From Ruminococcus sp. OA3 (GTDB taxonomy: Bacteria; Bacillota; Clostridia; Lachnospirales; Lachnospiraceae): a stretch of 64,000 nucleotides of DNA. The first letter of the stretch is position 1, and every line of letters begins with the position of its first letter. Under the pieces are notes generated by a model, which worked only from the letters and a program-made list of their open reading frames with translations, was not told the origin of the DNA and did not search any database. The stretch spans positions 434,001-498,000 of the forward strand of contig NZ_JAKNTO010000001.1 of NCBI RefSeq assembly GCF_022440845.1, in the 5' to 3' direction. Positions 1-8,481 of this stretch are shown here, piece by piece. The position numbers and the translations under genes are program-made.

Positions 1-80
1 GCTCCCGCCGCCAGCAATACGGCAAAAATCCATACACATATCTGTGACAATGCAAGACTCTTATCTTTGTTCCAGTTCAT
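1..80 (-). CDS. Membrane protein N-terminus, DUF2975-like (partial)
   Basis: Only the first 26 codons are inside the window; the gene runs off the left edge. The start is an ATG with a good ribosome site (AAAGGAG, 6 bases upstream). The peptide begins MNWNKDKSLALS and goes straight into a hydrophobic segment, which resembles the start of DUF2975 small membrane proteins as I remember them. Such genes are usually followed by a Cro/CI-type regulator, but that would lie outside the window. The family call is tentative. Confidence 0.4.
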   Translation of the reverse strand, partial: MNWNKDKSLALSQICVWIFAVLLAAG

Positions 81-157
81 GTTTCCACTCCTTTGCCAAT
101 CATGGTTCCTGAATCCCCTTGTACCTTACTTTGAATTTTACTTTCAACTTTAGTTAC

Positions 158-186
158 ATTATATCACTTCCTACACTGTTTATCAA
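158..186 (-). promoter_or_regulatory. Promoter of the DUF2975-like gene
   Basis: On the minus strand TTGATA (181-186) is followed after exactly 17 bases by TATAAT (158-163), a strong sigma-A type promoter reading toward the gene at 80. Just downstream (127-153) three ACTTT repeats are spaced about 10-13 bases apart and could be a repressor site. Confidence 0.65.
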
Positions 187-225
187 GATTTTTTTATCGT
201 TTATCAATATTTTTATGTTGTATTT

Positions 226-270
226 CAAAAAAGAAGGGCGACCGTCATAAAGCATCGACCATCTGCCTTT
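226..270 (-). terminator. Intrinsic terminator of the sulfatase operon
   Basis: Read on the minus strand, an imperfect stem (AAGG...CCTT with internal pairs GTC/GAC and GA/TC) is followed by TTCTTTTTT. It lies 67 bases beyond the stop of the response regulator, the last gene of the operon. Confidence 0.5.
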
Positions 271-306
271 TTCACTTTTTGTATTTATTTTTACTGTTCA
301 TAAACG

Positions 307-350
307 GGAAGAACAGGTAACAGTCATATAGTACTGCTATCTGTTCTTCC
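307..350. repeat. Inverted repeat over the 3' end of the response-regulator gene
   Basis: GGAAGAACAG (307-316) and CTGTTCTTCC (341-350) are perfect complements, with additional TA and CAGT/ACTG pairs inside, making a long hairpin that includes the TAG stop codon at 337. No T-run follows at once on the minus strand, so it may stabilise the mRNA end or add to the terminator further down. Confidence 0.45.
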
Positions 351-1788
351 TCGTCTCATTGGGATTTTCCCCATAAACTTTTTTGTAAGTAACGGAAAAA
401 TAACTGTCATTGTTAAAACCGACATCCCGGGCAACATCCGTGATGGACCGATCCGTCTCCAAAATCAGCTTTTGTGCGGCTTCCATCCGCAGCTGCAGCA
501 GATATTCCGAAAATTTCTTCCCGGTCTCTTTCTTAAAGCGCCTGCTGAAATAATCCTGATTGAGGTGAACAGACTCTGCTACCTCCGTAAGGGTGAGGTT
601 CCGGCCAAAATTCCCCTGCATGTACCAGAGTGCATCGTTGACAGCCTGAGAATATGCACCCGACTGAAGATCGGATTCCTCGATTGCTTCAAATATGTAA
701 TTTTGCAGTTCTTCCATATTCCCGGATGTTTTGATCATGCTGAAATCCTGTCTGCTGCCGCTTTGCACCGCATAGTCACTGAGTACAGAGTACAGGGTCT
801 GTTTCAGGAGATGAATACTGACATTCGCCTCCACCGCATACGCCAGGATATCCGATACAAGCTCGAACAGTTTTTTGTAGTTCTTTTCCTGTATCAGATA
901 ATGTGCCCGGTTCGCAAAAGCCTGCATTTCAACCTTCCGGTTTTTCACAGCTTCCTGTACAGTCTGACACCCGGACTTTAGTAGCTTCCCATAATACTCC
1001 ATACTGTAGGATTCGCATGCCTCCATAACAGCCTTCCTGAGCATATTGACACGGTAATAGATGGAGCTGGCACCCACCGGTCCGTTCACTTCTCTTCTAA
1101 ACCCGTTCACGATTTCCTGAACTACCTCATGCAGCTGATTTCCGGACGCTCCTGACAGATTTGCAATCAGTATAATCTCATACTCATGATACGGGAAAAT
1201 TTCCTGGTTCTGCAGCAGTGAGTGGCGAAAGGATATGATCTTCTGCAGATTCTGGTTTGAATTGCTGAAAGATATCGCCATAAACGCTTTGTCTTTGAGG
1301 AAAATCTTGTGTTTTTCCAAATCGTAAGAGTCAAAAAGCAGCGTCTCCTCTCCCTCCATCAGCTGAATGAAATAAGAATCACTCTCCAGATGGTGCAGTG
1401 ATTCTTCTGCCGCTTTCTTTCTTTTTTCCTGGACTGCCCGAAGCAGATTTTCCATAAACGGAAGACTGATCTCATCCTTCAAAATATAATTGTCCGCCTG
1501 AAGTTTAATTGCAGTCCTCGCAAATTCAAAATCATTGTGGCATGTCAGCATAAAAACCGTAACCTCCGGATGCTCTGCCTTAATCTGCTCAAGCAGCTCA
1601 AGTCCGTTCATCTTAGGCATGGTAATATCCGCAAATACAAGATCCGGCACCTGATTTTTCATCACTTCCAACGCCTTTTTCGCGGAACTCACACTTCCTG
1701 TCACTTCATACTCTTCTCCGCACTCCGTTATCATCTGCGTAATATATTTACGGATGGGCACCTCATCATCTACAATCAATATCTTCAT
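337..1788 (-). CDS. YesN-type response regulator with AraC DNA-binding domain
   Basis: A 483-residue cytoplasmic transcription factor. Residues 1-120 form a receiver domain with the acidic pair D7/D8, phosphoacceptor D54 (FADITMP), T82 and K104. The middle is a helical linker, and the last 100 residues carry two AraC-type helix-turn-helix motifs (LTEVAESVHLNQDYFSRRFK and ITDVARDVGFNNDSYFS). It overlaps the upstream YesM-type kinase by 4 bases, so the two are translationally coupled. YesMN pairs in clostridia usually control neighbouring carbohydrate genes, so its likely targets are the sulfatase genes of this operon. Being last in the operon would give feedback control. The target is inferred. 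Confidence 0.9.
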   Translation of the reverse strand: MKILIVDDEVPIRKYITQMITECGEEYEVTGSVSSAKKALEVMKNQVPDLVFADITMPKMNGLELLEQIKAEHPEVTVFMLTCHNDFEFARTAIKLQADNYILKDEISLPFMENLLRAVQEKRKKAAEESLHHLESDSYFIQLMEGEETLLFDSYDLEKHKIFLKDKAFMAISFSNSNQNLQKIISFRHSLLQNQEIFPYHEYEIILIANLSGASGNQLHEVVQEIVNGFRREVNGPVGASSIYYRVNMLRKAVMEACESYSMEYYGKLLKSGCQTVQEAVKNRKVEMQAFANRAHYLIQEKNYKKLFELVSDILAYAVEANVSIHLLKQTLYSVLSDYAVQSGSRQDFSMIKTSGNMEELQNYIFEAIEESDLQSGAYSQAVNDALWYMQGNFGRNLTLTEVAESVHLNQDYFSRRFKKETGKKFSEYLLQLRMEAAQKLILETDRSITDVARDVGFNNDSYFSVTYKKVYGENPNETRKNR

Positions 1789-3593
1789 GTCTGGTTCTCC
1801 TCATCGTTAAAATAGACGGACTGATAACCCGAGAAAACAAGTGTCACTTCAGTTCCCACATTGACAGTACTTTTAATCTCCAGCCTTGCTCTGTCACCAT
1901 AGATCAGCTGCAGCCTGCTCTTCACATTCTGAAGCCCGACACCATGATGTGAATTAACATTTCTCTTTCCGGCGAGTACCATCTGTATCTGCTCTTCTGT
2001 CATTCCCTCACCGTTATCAGTGATTATAATATAAAGGTCTTCCTCCTGTTCATACGCTGTGATTGTTATAATTGCGTTGTCCTCTTTTTCTGCGAAACCA
2101 TGAAACAATGCGTTTGCCGCAACAGGCTGCAGGATCATCCTCGGCACCAGCACATGTTTGATCTCCTCCGGCATATGGATCTGCAGAAGAAACCGTTTGT
2201 CAAACCGGTACTCCATGATCGCCATATAGTGCATCACAAGTTCAACTTCTTCATAGACCGGCACGAACTGCTTATCCACCATCATCGGTATCCTCAGCAG
2301 CGCATTGAAATCATCCAGCATGGACATGGCTTTCCTGGATTCCCCCAGTGCAATCAGGCTTTTCAGCGTGAGAAGCGTATTTCTGAGGAAGTGAGGTTCA
2401 ATCTGCGCCTGCAGAAAATCAAATTCCACCTTTCTCTTTTTGCGTTCATTGATTTTGATATTCTGTATCAGCTCCTGAATACGCACCAGCATTTTGTTGA
2501 AGCGTTCCGTAATAATGTTGATTTCCACATAGTCTTCCTGGACCGGGATCTCAGAAATGTCATTGTTAATGTCCGGCTGAAGCCCCTTGATATGCCTCGA
2601 AAATCTGGTCAGCGAATTCGTGACTTTATTGATCATCACGAAATCCAGCCCCACCATCAAAAATGAACAGAGCAAAACTCCCGCAATGACGACGATGATC
2701 GTCCAGGAATAGTCTTTCAGCTTGCTGGTAAGATTCAGTTCTTCGACAAAGGTCCAGCCGCTCTCTTCATTATGGTAATTGGAGAGCAGCACCGGCCTGT
2801 TATTTTTCGTCTTCACCGTATAGGAATTGTATGGCCCCACTTTTTTCTCAAACGTCGGCATATAATAAAAGGAAAATCCAATCAGCCTGGGATTGGAATG
2901 GCTGATGACAATGCCGCTCTCGTCCAGAATATAAATAACATTGTTTTCATTTAATGTGTTTTCATAGCTTCTCAGCAGAGTCTTCTGTGACGTACTGATA
3001 ATAACAATCCCTGCAGCATCGCCATTCTCATCGAATATTGTTCTGCCAAAAGACAGAAGAATCCCTTTCTCAGAATCTTCCCTGTTTGAAAAATTCATAT
3101 ACCAGCTTTCGGTTCTTGAACCGCTGATCAGATGTGTATACCTGACGGTCTTCTTCAAAGCGTCAACACGGCTCATATCTCCGTCTGATGTATAGATCCC
3201 CACATCCTTCAGAATAATATCCACCATAGAATCAACGCCCATATTTGAAAAGCACCGTTGAGTCTCTTTCATTACCTGAGCTGCCTCTGTATTATCAAAC
3301 TCTTCAATTGCATTCAGGTTTATAAACGACTGAATACTGGAATAAAGATCTGTCATCGTATTCTTTACCGCATTCATGTTCAGCTGGTTCAGATCACTGA
3401 TCTGCTGCAGGACTTTTACCTGCGTGCGCCCGATCTCATTCTTCAGAAAGCTGTACACTCCTATTGAAGTGACAAGCAGGGCTATGATGATTACCAGATA
3501 ATTGCCAAACAGTATTCTGGGCAGCAGCAATTCCTTCAGGCTTCGCATCCGTCTCTTCTTCATGTCTCTGTCCGTCACCCCTTTATGTATCAC
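1785..3593 (-). CDS. YesM-type sensor histidine kinase
   Basis: A membrane sensor kinase of 602 residues counted from a GTG at 3593. An ATG at 3563 (MKKRRM) with an upstream AAAGGGG is an equally good start. A transmembrane segment at about residues 30-50 is followed by a long extracytoplasmic Cache-like region (about 55-295), a second membrane segment (about 297-318), a HAMP-like linker and the His_kinase domain. The phosphorylation motif reads QIEPHFLRNTL, where the family usually has QINPHFLYNTL. The ATPase motifs NALFHGF, DNGEGM and GVGLQNVKSRL are present. It overlaps the maturase upstream and the regulator downstream by 4 bases each. The ligand is unknown; from context it would be a desulfated or sulfated glycan fragment. 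Confidence 0.9.
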   Translation of the reverse strand: MIHKGVTDRDMKKRRMRSLKELLLPRILFGNYLVIIIALLVTSIGVYSFLKNEIGRTQVKVLQQISDLNQLNMNAVKNTMTDLYSSIQSFINLNAIEEFDNTEAAQVMKETQRCFSNMGVDSMVDIILKDVGIYTSDGDMSRVDALKKTVRYTHLISGSRTESWYMNFSNREDSEKGILLSFGRTIFDENGDAAGIVIISTSQKTLLRSYENTLNENNVIYILDESGIVISHSNPRLIGFSFYYMPTFEKKVGPYNSYTVKTKNNRPVLLSNYHNEESGWTFVEELNLTSKLKDYSWTIIVVIAGVLLCSFLMVGLDFVMINKVTNSLTRFSRHIKGLQPDINNDISEIPVQEDYVEINIITERFNKMLVRIQELIQNIKINERKKRKVEFDFLQAQIEPHFLRNTLLTLKSLIALGESRKAMSMLDDFNALLRIPMMVDKQFVPVYEEVELVMHYMAIMEYRFDKRFLLQIHMPEEIKHVLVPRMILQPVAANALFHGFAEKEDNAIITITAYEQEEDLYIIITDNGEGMTEEQIQMVLAGKRNVNSHHGVGLQNVKSRLQLIYGDRARLEIKSTVNVGTEVTLVFSGYQSVYFNDEENQT

Positions 3594-4732
3594 CTCTGCA
3601 TCTGCCGGTTTCTCACAAGCTGCAGAACATCCCTCAGTTGTTGGTCCCGTTCAGAAAAAAAGCGGTATATCGCTTTGCAGTAATAATTCTTCTGTACCTG
3701 GGGCACCTCAGTCGGCATCCGGTCTCTCTTGCAGCCGTTTCTGCACAGACTGCCATAGCGGCAGGACCTGCACTCCTCCGGTACCGGAAGTGATTCCGTG
3801 ATAAACCTGTGTGCCTTCGGGCTGTCCACAATCTCCTGAAATGTCTGCTCACCCACGTTACCCAGCTTCCAGTCATCATATACATAGAAGTCACACGGAT
3901 AGATGCTTCCGTCACCCTCCACCACAAACTGGATGCTGCAGCAGCCGTTCATATTGCACGCTTCCGGCTTTTCTCCCATCATGAGATGAACCCAGTTATC
4001 AATATGGCGGATACTGATATAATTCCCCTGCTGAAAGTCTGCGTACCACAGATCAAAGACATTGATCAAAAAGTCTCCGTATTCCTGCACAGACAGGTGA
4101 TAGCTCTCGGTCCCCCTCTCCTCCTCCAGAGGCTCCAGGCACGGTATAAACTGCAGATAGCGGAAGTTCTGTTTAGAAAAGAAGCGATATATCCGACGGA
4201 TCGCCATCGCATTTTGCCCTGTGACCACACTCAACACATTGTACTCAACACCAAGGCGATTAAACAGCTCCACCGTCTGCATAATCCTCGCAAAAGTGCC
4301 TTCCCCTCTGACTTCCACCCTGTTGCGGTCATGTACATTTGCCGGTCCATCCAGGGAAAGTCCTACAAGAAAATGGTGCTTATGAAAAAATTCAGCCCAC
4401 TTTTCATCAATCAGAAATCCGTTCGTCTGTATCGCATTATGAATGTACAGGTCTTTCTTTCCAGACTCCTCCAGATATTTTTTCTGATACAGGATGACCT
4501 TTTCATAAAATTCAAGACCGGCAAGTGTCGGCTCGCCCCCCTGGAAAGCAAAACTTACCACATGATCTGCATATTCTATTCCACTTCGTATCAGTTCTTT
4601 CAGTGTCTCCTCCCGCATGACTCCCATATCCGAAACGCAGCGCTGGCTGGCGATCGCGTAATAGAAACAATACCTGCATCGCATATTACATTTTGAAGAG
4701 GCGGGTTTGATTAAAATATTAATTGGCGGCAT
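3590..4732 (-). CDS. Anaerobic sulfatase-maturating enzyme (radical SAM/SPASM)
   Basis: This 380-residue enzyme oxidises the active-site cysteine (or serine) of sulfatases to formylglycine without oxygen. The radical-SAM cluster motif is C15-x3-C19-x2-C22 (KPASSKCNMRCRYC). The SAM-binding stretch GGEPTL and a C-terminal SPASM region with many cysteines follow. The block YPCDFYVYDDWKLGN closely matches the region holding the catalytic aspartate of the Clostridium perfringens enzyme, from memory. The start has AAGGAG 7 bases upstream. It sits directly downstream of three cysteine-type sulfatases and the exporter, which fits its role. Its stop overlaps the sensor kinase start. Confidence 0.93.
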   Translation of the reverse strand: MPPINILIKPASSKCNMRCRYCFYYAIASQRCVSDMGVMREETLKELIRSGIEYADHVVSFAFQGGEPTLAGLEFYEKVILYQKKYLEESGKKDLYIHNAIQTNGFLIDEKWAEFFHKHHFLVGLSLDGPANVHDRNRVEVRGEGTFARIMQTVELFNRLGVEYNVLSVVTGQNAMAIRRIYRFFSKQNFRYLQFIPCLEPLEEERGTESYHLSVQEYGDFLINVFDLWYADFQQGNYISIRHIDNWVHLMMGEKPEACNMNGCCSIQFVVEGDGSIYPCDFYVYDDWKLGNVGEQTFQEIVDSPKAHRFITESLPVPEECRSCRYGSLCRNGCKRDRMPTEVPQVQKNYYCKAIYRFFSERDQQLRDVLQLVRNRQMQR

Positions 4733-4764
4733 ATGCTTACTCCTTCGTAAAACAAAAGAAGATA

Positions 4765-4800
4765 AAGTTGTTGTAAAATATTGGTATTTTGCAACAACTT
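4765..4800 (-). terminator. 16-bp hairpin between exporter and maturase genes
   Basis: Two 16-base arms (4765-4780 and 4785-4800) pair with one G-T wobble around a 4-base loop. On the minus strand the stem is followed by TTTATCTTCTTTTG. It lies 9 bases after the exporter stop and just before the maturase ribosome site. It looks like a leaky terminator or attenuator that would lower expression of the maturase and regulators relative to the sulfatases. Confidence 0.55.
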
Positions 4801-4808
4801 ATCTCTAT

Positions 4809-5597
4809 TTATATGTATTTAATGATATTATATATATTTATCAGTATAATTACAACCATTAATCCCAAAAACAATCGGTCCACATACTGCTCTTCAATTT
4901 TTTTATTGACTCTGGAACCGGCAAGTCCTCCCAGAACACCGCAGGTCACCATCAGCGCGATCATCAAAAATGGAAACTCCGGAACCTGGCGGGTCACCAG
5001 ACTGCTGATCAGGCTGGCGGTCTGTGAGAACATAATGATGTAAAGGGAATAGGCAGCTGCCTGCTTGGTTCCCATGGAAAAGAAATAGAAAAGCACCACC
5101 AGATTAATCGGCCCTCCTCCAATTCCCAGAAATGCCGACATCATGCCCAGAATGCACCCGATAATCACGCAGGGCGCATTACCTGTCACATTCAGCGTGC
5201 TGATCCTTTTCTTATAAATGGTATAAGCCAGCGTCCCAATGGTCACCGCAAGCAGCACACCTGCCTGAACGGCACCCACCTTCTGGCTGTCGGGCAGCCT
5301 GCTTAAGATACACTGATAAAGGCTTTTGCCAAGAAGTCCTCCCACCACGGCTCCGGCAGCCAGCATCGTCGCAATACGTTTGTCGAATGCAGGGCGTGCA
5401 CTGTCTCTCAGATTTTTTGTCACCGAGATCACAGACATAGACAGCACGGTACAGCCCGACAAAAAGCTGATCGTGTTCACAGAAATAATTCCCGTGGCAT
5501 CCAGCACCGGCTTGATGATCACACCGCCGCCAATTCCGCAGATCGATCCCACAACAGATGAAAAAAAGCTGACCAATACGATAATGATATATTCCAT
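4809..5597 (-). CDS. TSUP (TauE/SafE) family anion exporter
   Basis: A 262-residue integral membrane protein with about eight hydrophobic segments and two glycine-rich signatures typical of the TSUP family (GSICGIGGGVIIKP near residue 20 and SAFLGIGGGPINL near residue 155). Family members move sulfite, sulfoacetate or related organosulfur anions out of the cell. Placed between sulfatases and their maturase, it most plausibly disposes of sulfate-derived or sulfonate products; this is inference. It follows sulfatase 1 after 15 bases. An AGAGGG-like ribosome site precedes the ATG. Confidence 0.85.
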   Translation of the reverse strand: MEYIIIVLVSFFSSVVGSICGIGGGVIIKPVLDATGIISVNTISFLSGCTVLSMSVISVTKNLRDSARPAFDKRIATMLAAGAVVGGLLGKSLYQCILSRLPDSQKVGAVQAGVLLAVTIGTLAYTIYKKRISTLNVTGNAPCVIIGCILGMMSAFLGIGGGPINLVVLFYFFSMGTKQAAAYSLYIIMFSQTASLISSLVTRQVPEFPFLMIALMVTCGVLGGLAGSRVNKKIEEQYVDRLFLGLMVVIILINIYNIIKYI

Positions 5598-5612
5598 GCC
5601 TGTTCTCTCCCT

Positions 5613-7139
5613 TTAAAGCCCAAGCCGCTTAAACTGTTCCTCCGGCGCATCGTGAAGCCGCATGCATTCTTTCAGCCTTGCCTCCATGTCTGCCTCCAGT
5701 GCGGCATTGCAGACCGGATGCTCCTGTTCATAGTCATTTTCCAGATCAAACAATACTGTTTCCTCATTGAATACTGACCTCTGTGAGAATTCCTGAGACG
5801 GGTTATGAAAATGAATAATGTCTGCGGGGAACCGGTATACCGGATAATCAGTCCAGGACAGGTATCGTCCCATGCTGATCTTGTCATAGTCAGTCACATC
5901 CACCGCATCATTCGCACCCATATACTGGCGGAGAAGACTCGGAACCGCCGTATACACATAAAGCGGCCGATTGGACACATCGGCTGCCGCCCGGAAATAG
6001 GTATATCTGCCGTCCGTATATGCCACCTGCTTTCCAAAGTAGCCATAGATGGCCCCTTCTCGCACTCTGTCCGCATTTCCTTTCAAAATATCAATGAGAC
6101 TATGTCCGTGGAGCGGATACTGAAGCACTTTTTCGCTGACTCCAAAATATTCCATCAGGGTCGGCATCACATCAATGTTCTGGGTCACCGCACCACACCG
6201 GCCAGGTTTCACTTCCGGATGACAGATGATCAGCGGAATATGAAACACCTCATTGTAAGGAGCCATATAATTTTTTGCCATCAGCCCGTGCTCTCCGATA
6301 TGGTAACCGTGATCTGTCGTAAAAATTACCATGGTGTCCTTCCACATGTCATATTTGTCCATCACATCCAGGATCTCACCGATATGCCGGTCCGTCATGG
6401 TCAGCAGAGCCTTATACCGGTTGCGCAGATGCCTGGTCTCCGCCTCCGTAAAGATATTTGGCTGATAGTCCGGGTGTGTATAGTCCGGACCGTCATAGTC
6501 TTCTTCGGTCTCATACAGATCCAGATAATGCTTTGGCGCATCATAGGGATCATGAGGGTCAAAGGCTTCCGCCCACAGGAAAAAGTTGTCGGCATCATGA
6601 TTTTCCTCAAGCCACCCTGCAGCATTGTAAAGTGTCTTCACGCTGGGATAATCGTACTCTGTCCTGAACCTTCTCTTGTTGGCTTCCTCCCCTTCAAAAT
6701 ATTCACCTTTCCATCCCTCCGGGCGTCGTTCTGCACGGATGCCTGTCTTGTCCGGCTGTACACACCAGGGATCTGCCTCCTGCCCCCGGTAGACATCCCA
6801 GGCGGTAAAATCTTTGGTGTAATTCTCACCTCCCGGTATGAGATAATGTGCGTGATCGGCAAACATCATGCTGTGTACGTTTTTCTCCTGCAAAACCCTC
6901 TGAAGTGTCTGATCATAGGGCTCCATTGCTCCCCAGGGTTTTTCCAGAAAATTAAGCCTTCCCGTCATCAGATCTTTTCTGGCGGGCATGCAGGGAGCAC
7001 TTCCGCACCAGTGGCTGTCAAAAACCACCCCTCTTTTTGCCAGACGGTTCAGATTCGGCGTAAAAGCAGGATCTGTTTTACTGTAAAAATCAAGTGTCCG
7101 CCGGTTTACGGTGTCACATAAAATCATGATCGCTTTCAT
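5613..7139 (-). CDS. Sulfatase 1 (cysteine type)
   Basis: A 508-residue arylsulfatase-superfamily enzyme. The start at 7139 (MKAIMIL) has a near-perfect site, AGGAGGGG, 5-6 bases upstream, so the longer reading from 7178 is rejected. The signature C50-M-P-A-R (SAPCMPARKDLMTG) marks the cysteine to be converted to formylglycine. The metal-site aspartates lie near the N-terminus (ILCDT) and in VIFTTDHGYHIGEHG. No signal peptide is seen, so the enzyme is probably cytoplasmic and acts on imported sulfated sugars. It overlaps sulfatase 2 by 26 bases. The substrate cannot be told from sequence alone. Confidence 0.92.
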   Translation of the reverse strand: MKAIMILCDTVNRRTLDFYSKTDPAFTPNLNRLAKRGVVFDSHWCGSAPCMPARKDLMTGRLNFLEKPWGAMEPYDQTLQRVLQEKNVHSMMFADHAHYLIPGGENYTKDFTAWDVYRGQEADPWCVQPDKTGIRAERRPEGWKGEYFEGEEANKRRFRTEYDYPSVKTLYNAAGWLEENHDADNFFLWAEAFDPHDPYDAPKHYLDLYETEEDYDGPDYTHPDYQPNIFTEAETRHLRNRYKALLTMTDRHIGEILDVMDKYDMWKDTMVIFTTDHGYHIGEHGLMAKNYMAPYNEVFHIPLIICHPEVKPGRCGAVTQNIDVMPTLMEYFGVSEKVLQYPLHGHSLIDILKGNADRVREGAIYGYFGKQVAYTDGRYTYFRAAADVSNRPLYVYTAVPSLLRQYMGANDAVDVTDYDKISMGRYLSWTDYPVYRFPADIIHFHNPSQEFSQRSVFNEETVLFDLENDYEQEHPVCNAALEADMEARLKECMRLHDAPEEQFKRLGL

Positions 7140-8481
7140 GGCATCCCCTCCTGTAAATTTCCGGTGTATACCGTTCAAACCGTTCGATATTTCGTATCAT
7201 TGAACTGCGCATACAGTCTCGCACCTCTTCATAATCCGGATCATCGATCAGGTTACAGTTCTCGTTTGGATCACTGAACAGGTCGTAGAGAAATTCCTCC
7301 GTATAACCATCCGACCGGCTGTCCCGCACCCCGTTAAGGTCAGGATCCGACACAGAATATTTATACCTCCCGTCACAGACTGCCCTTCCCACCTGGGATT
7401 CACTGATCTGGATGAATACCTCATCGCGCCATTCCTCCACTTCTTCGCCTCTCAGGAATGGCACAAGCGATCTCCCATGGTAATGCTCCGGAACCCCCAC
7501 ACCGGCAAGGTCCAGTATCGTAGCCGGCAGGTCCAGCAGACTAAACAGATGCTCCCATTCCTTCACACCCTTTTGCACACCCGGTCCGTGAATGACAAAA
7601 GGTATTCTCGTGCACGCCTCATGGCAGGAACGTTTATACTCACCGTTTCGTGTACGGAAATGACTTCCGTGATCCGACGTGAAAATAATAATGGTATCCT
7701 CATACAGCTTGTTTTTTTTCAGGTTTTCCACAACGCGCCCCAGATTTTCATCGATGCTTTTAATGATTCCATAATAGTCCGGAAGGTTTTCCTCCCAGTC
7801 TCCCTGACCCCTGCGGCAGCTCAAGTCTCCCGGCACCCAGGCATCCCGGTACCGCTCGGCATACCCGTCCGGCGCCACGTAGCGGTGCATACAGTTCTGA
7901 TGGTGGGGTTCGATCAGAGACATCATCATAAAAAACGGTTCCTCCTGATTCTGATGGTCTGAATTCTGATGGTCTAAAAATTCAAGCAACAGATCTGTCA
8001 GAAAATCAGGGCGGTATCTGTGTTCATATCCGATACGTTCGTTATTTTCATCGTACAGCTGACCCTCATACGGCAGAGATGCGTACTCCAGCACGTCGAC
8101 CGCCTTCCAGCAGTCCTTATATCCCAGCCTCAGCTCCCTGGGCACAGGCCCGTCCATAGTCAGCGACCAGTGGTTCTTTCCGATATATCCCGTCCTGTAC
8201 CCTGCACGGTTCAGGTACTCCGCAAGTCCTGTCATTTTCTCCGGCTGCACCTGGCAGCAGTTGTGATGAAAATTCACAGAAGTCGGATACATGCCGCTCT
8301 GGATGGCAACCCTGGCGGGTCCGCAGACAGGCTGACAGGTATATGTTTTATCAAACACCATACCATCCGCAGCGAGATTGTCGAGATTCGGTGTCAGATT
8401 CAGATTCGGATTGTAGCAGCCGCAGGTGTCCCACCGCTGCTGATCCGTAAAAAACAGTAAAATATTCGGCCTTTTGCTCAT
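7114..8481 (-). CDS. Sulfatase 2 (cysteine type)
   Basis: A 455-residue sulfatase with N-terminal metal motif NILLFFTDQQRWDTCG and formylglycine signature C53-G-P-A-R (QPVCGPARVAIQSG). The second metal site is IIIFTSDHGSHF. The C-terminal DLFSDPNENCNLIDDPDY is the usual end block of this superfamily. There is no signal peptide. The start overlaps the stop of sulfatase 3 by 4 bases (ATGA), so the two are translationally coupled. Sequence differs enough from sulfatases 1 and 3 to suggest another linkage or sugar position. Cytoplasmic location is inferred. Confidence 0.93.
   Translation of the reverse strand: MSKRPNILLFFTDQQRWDTCGCYNPNLNLTPNLDNLAADGMVFDKTYTCQPVCGPARVAIQSGMYPTSVNFHHNCCQVQPEKMTGLAEYLNRAGYRTGYIGKNHWSLTMDGPVPRELRLGYKDCWKAVDVLEYASLPYEGQLYDENNERIGYEHRYRPDFLTDLLLEFLDHQNSDHQNQEEPFFMMMSLIEPHHQNCMHRYVAPDGYAERYRDAWVPGDLSCRRGQGDWEENLPDYYGIIKSIDENLGRVVENLKKNKLYEDTIIIFTSDHGSHFRTRNGEYKRSCHEACTRIPFVIHGPGVQKGVKEWEHLFSLLDLPATILDLAGVGVPEHYHGRSLVPFLRGEEVEEWRDEVFIQISESQVGRAVCDGRYKYSVSDPDLNGVRDSRSDGYTEEFLYDLFSDPNENCNLIDDPDYEEVRDCMRSSMIRNIERFERYTPEIYRRGCHESDHDFM

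Noticed and set aside
3809-4696. Plus-strand open frame (295 codons) opposite the sulfatase maturase
   Set aside because: Complement of a well-conserved radical-SAM gene; composition unlike a real protein.
5805-7121. Long plus-strand open frame (438 codons) opposite sulfatase 1
   Set aside because: It mirrors a clearly conserved sulfatase, has no ribosome site, and its translation is rich in His, Ile and Arg as expected for an antisense shadow.
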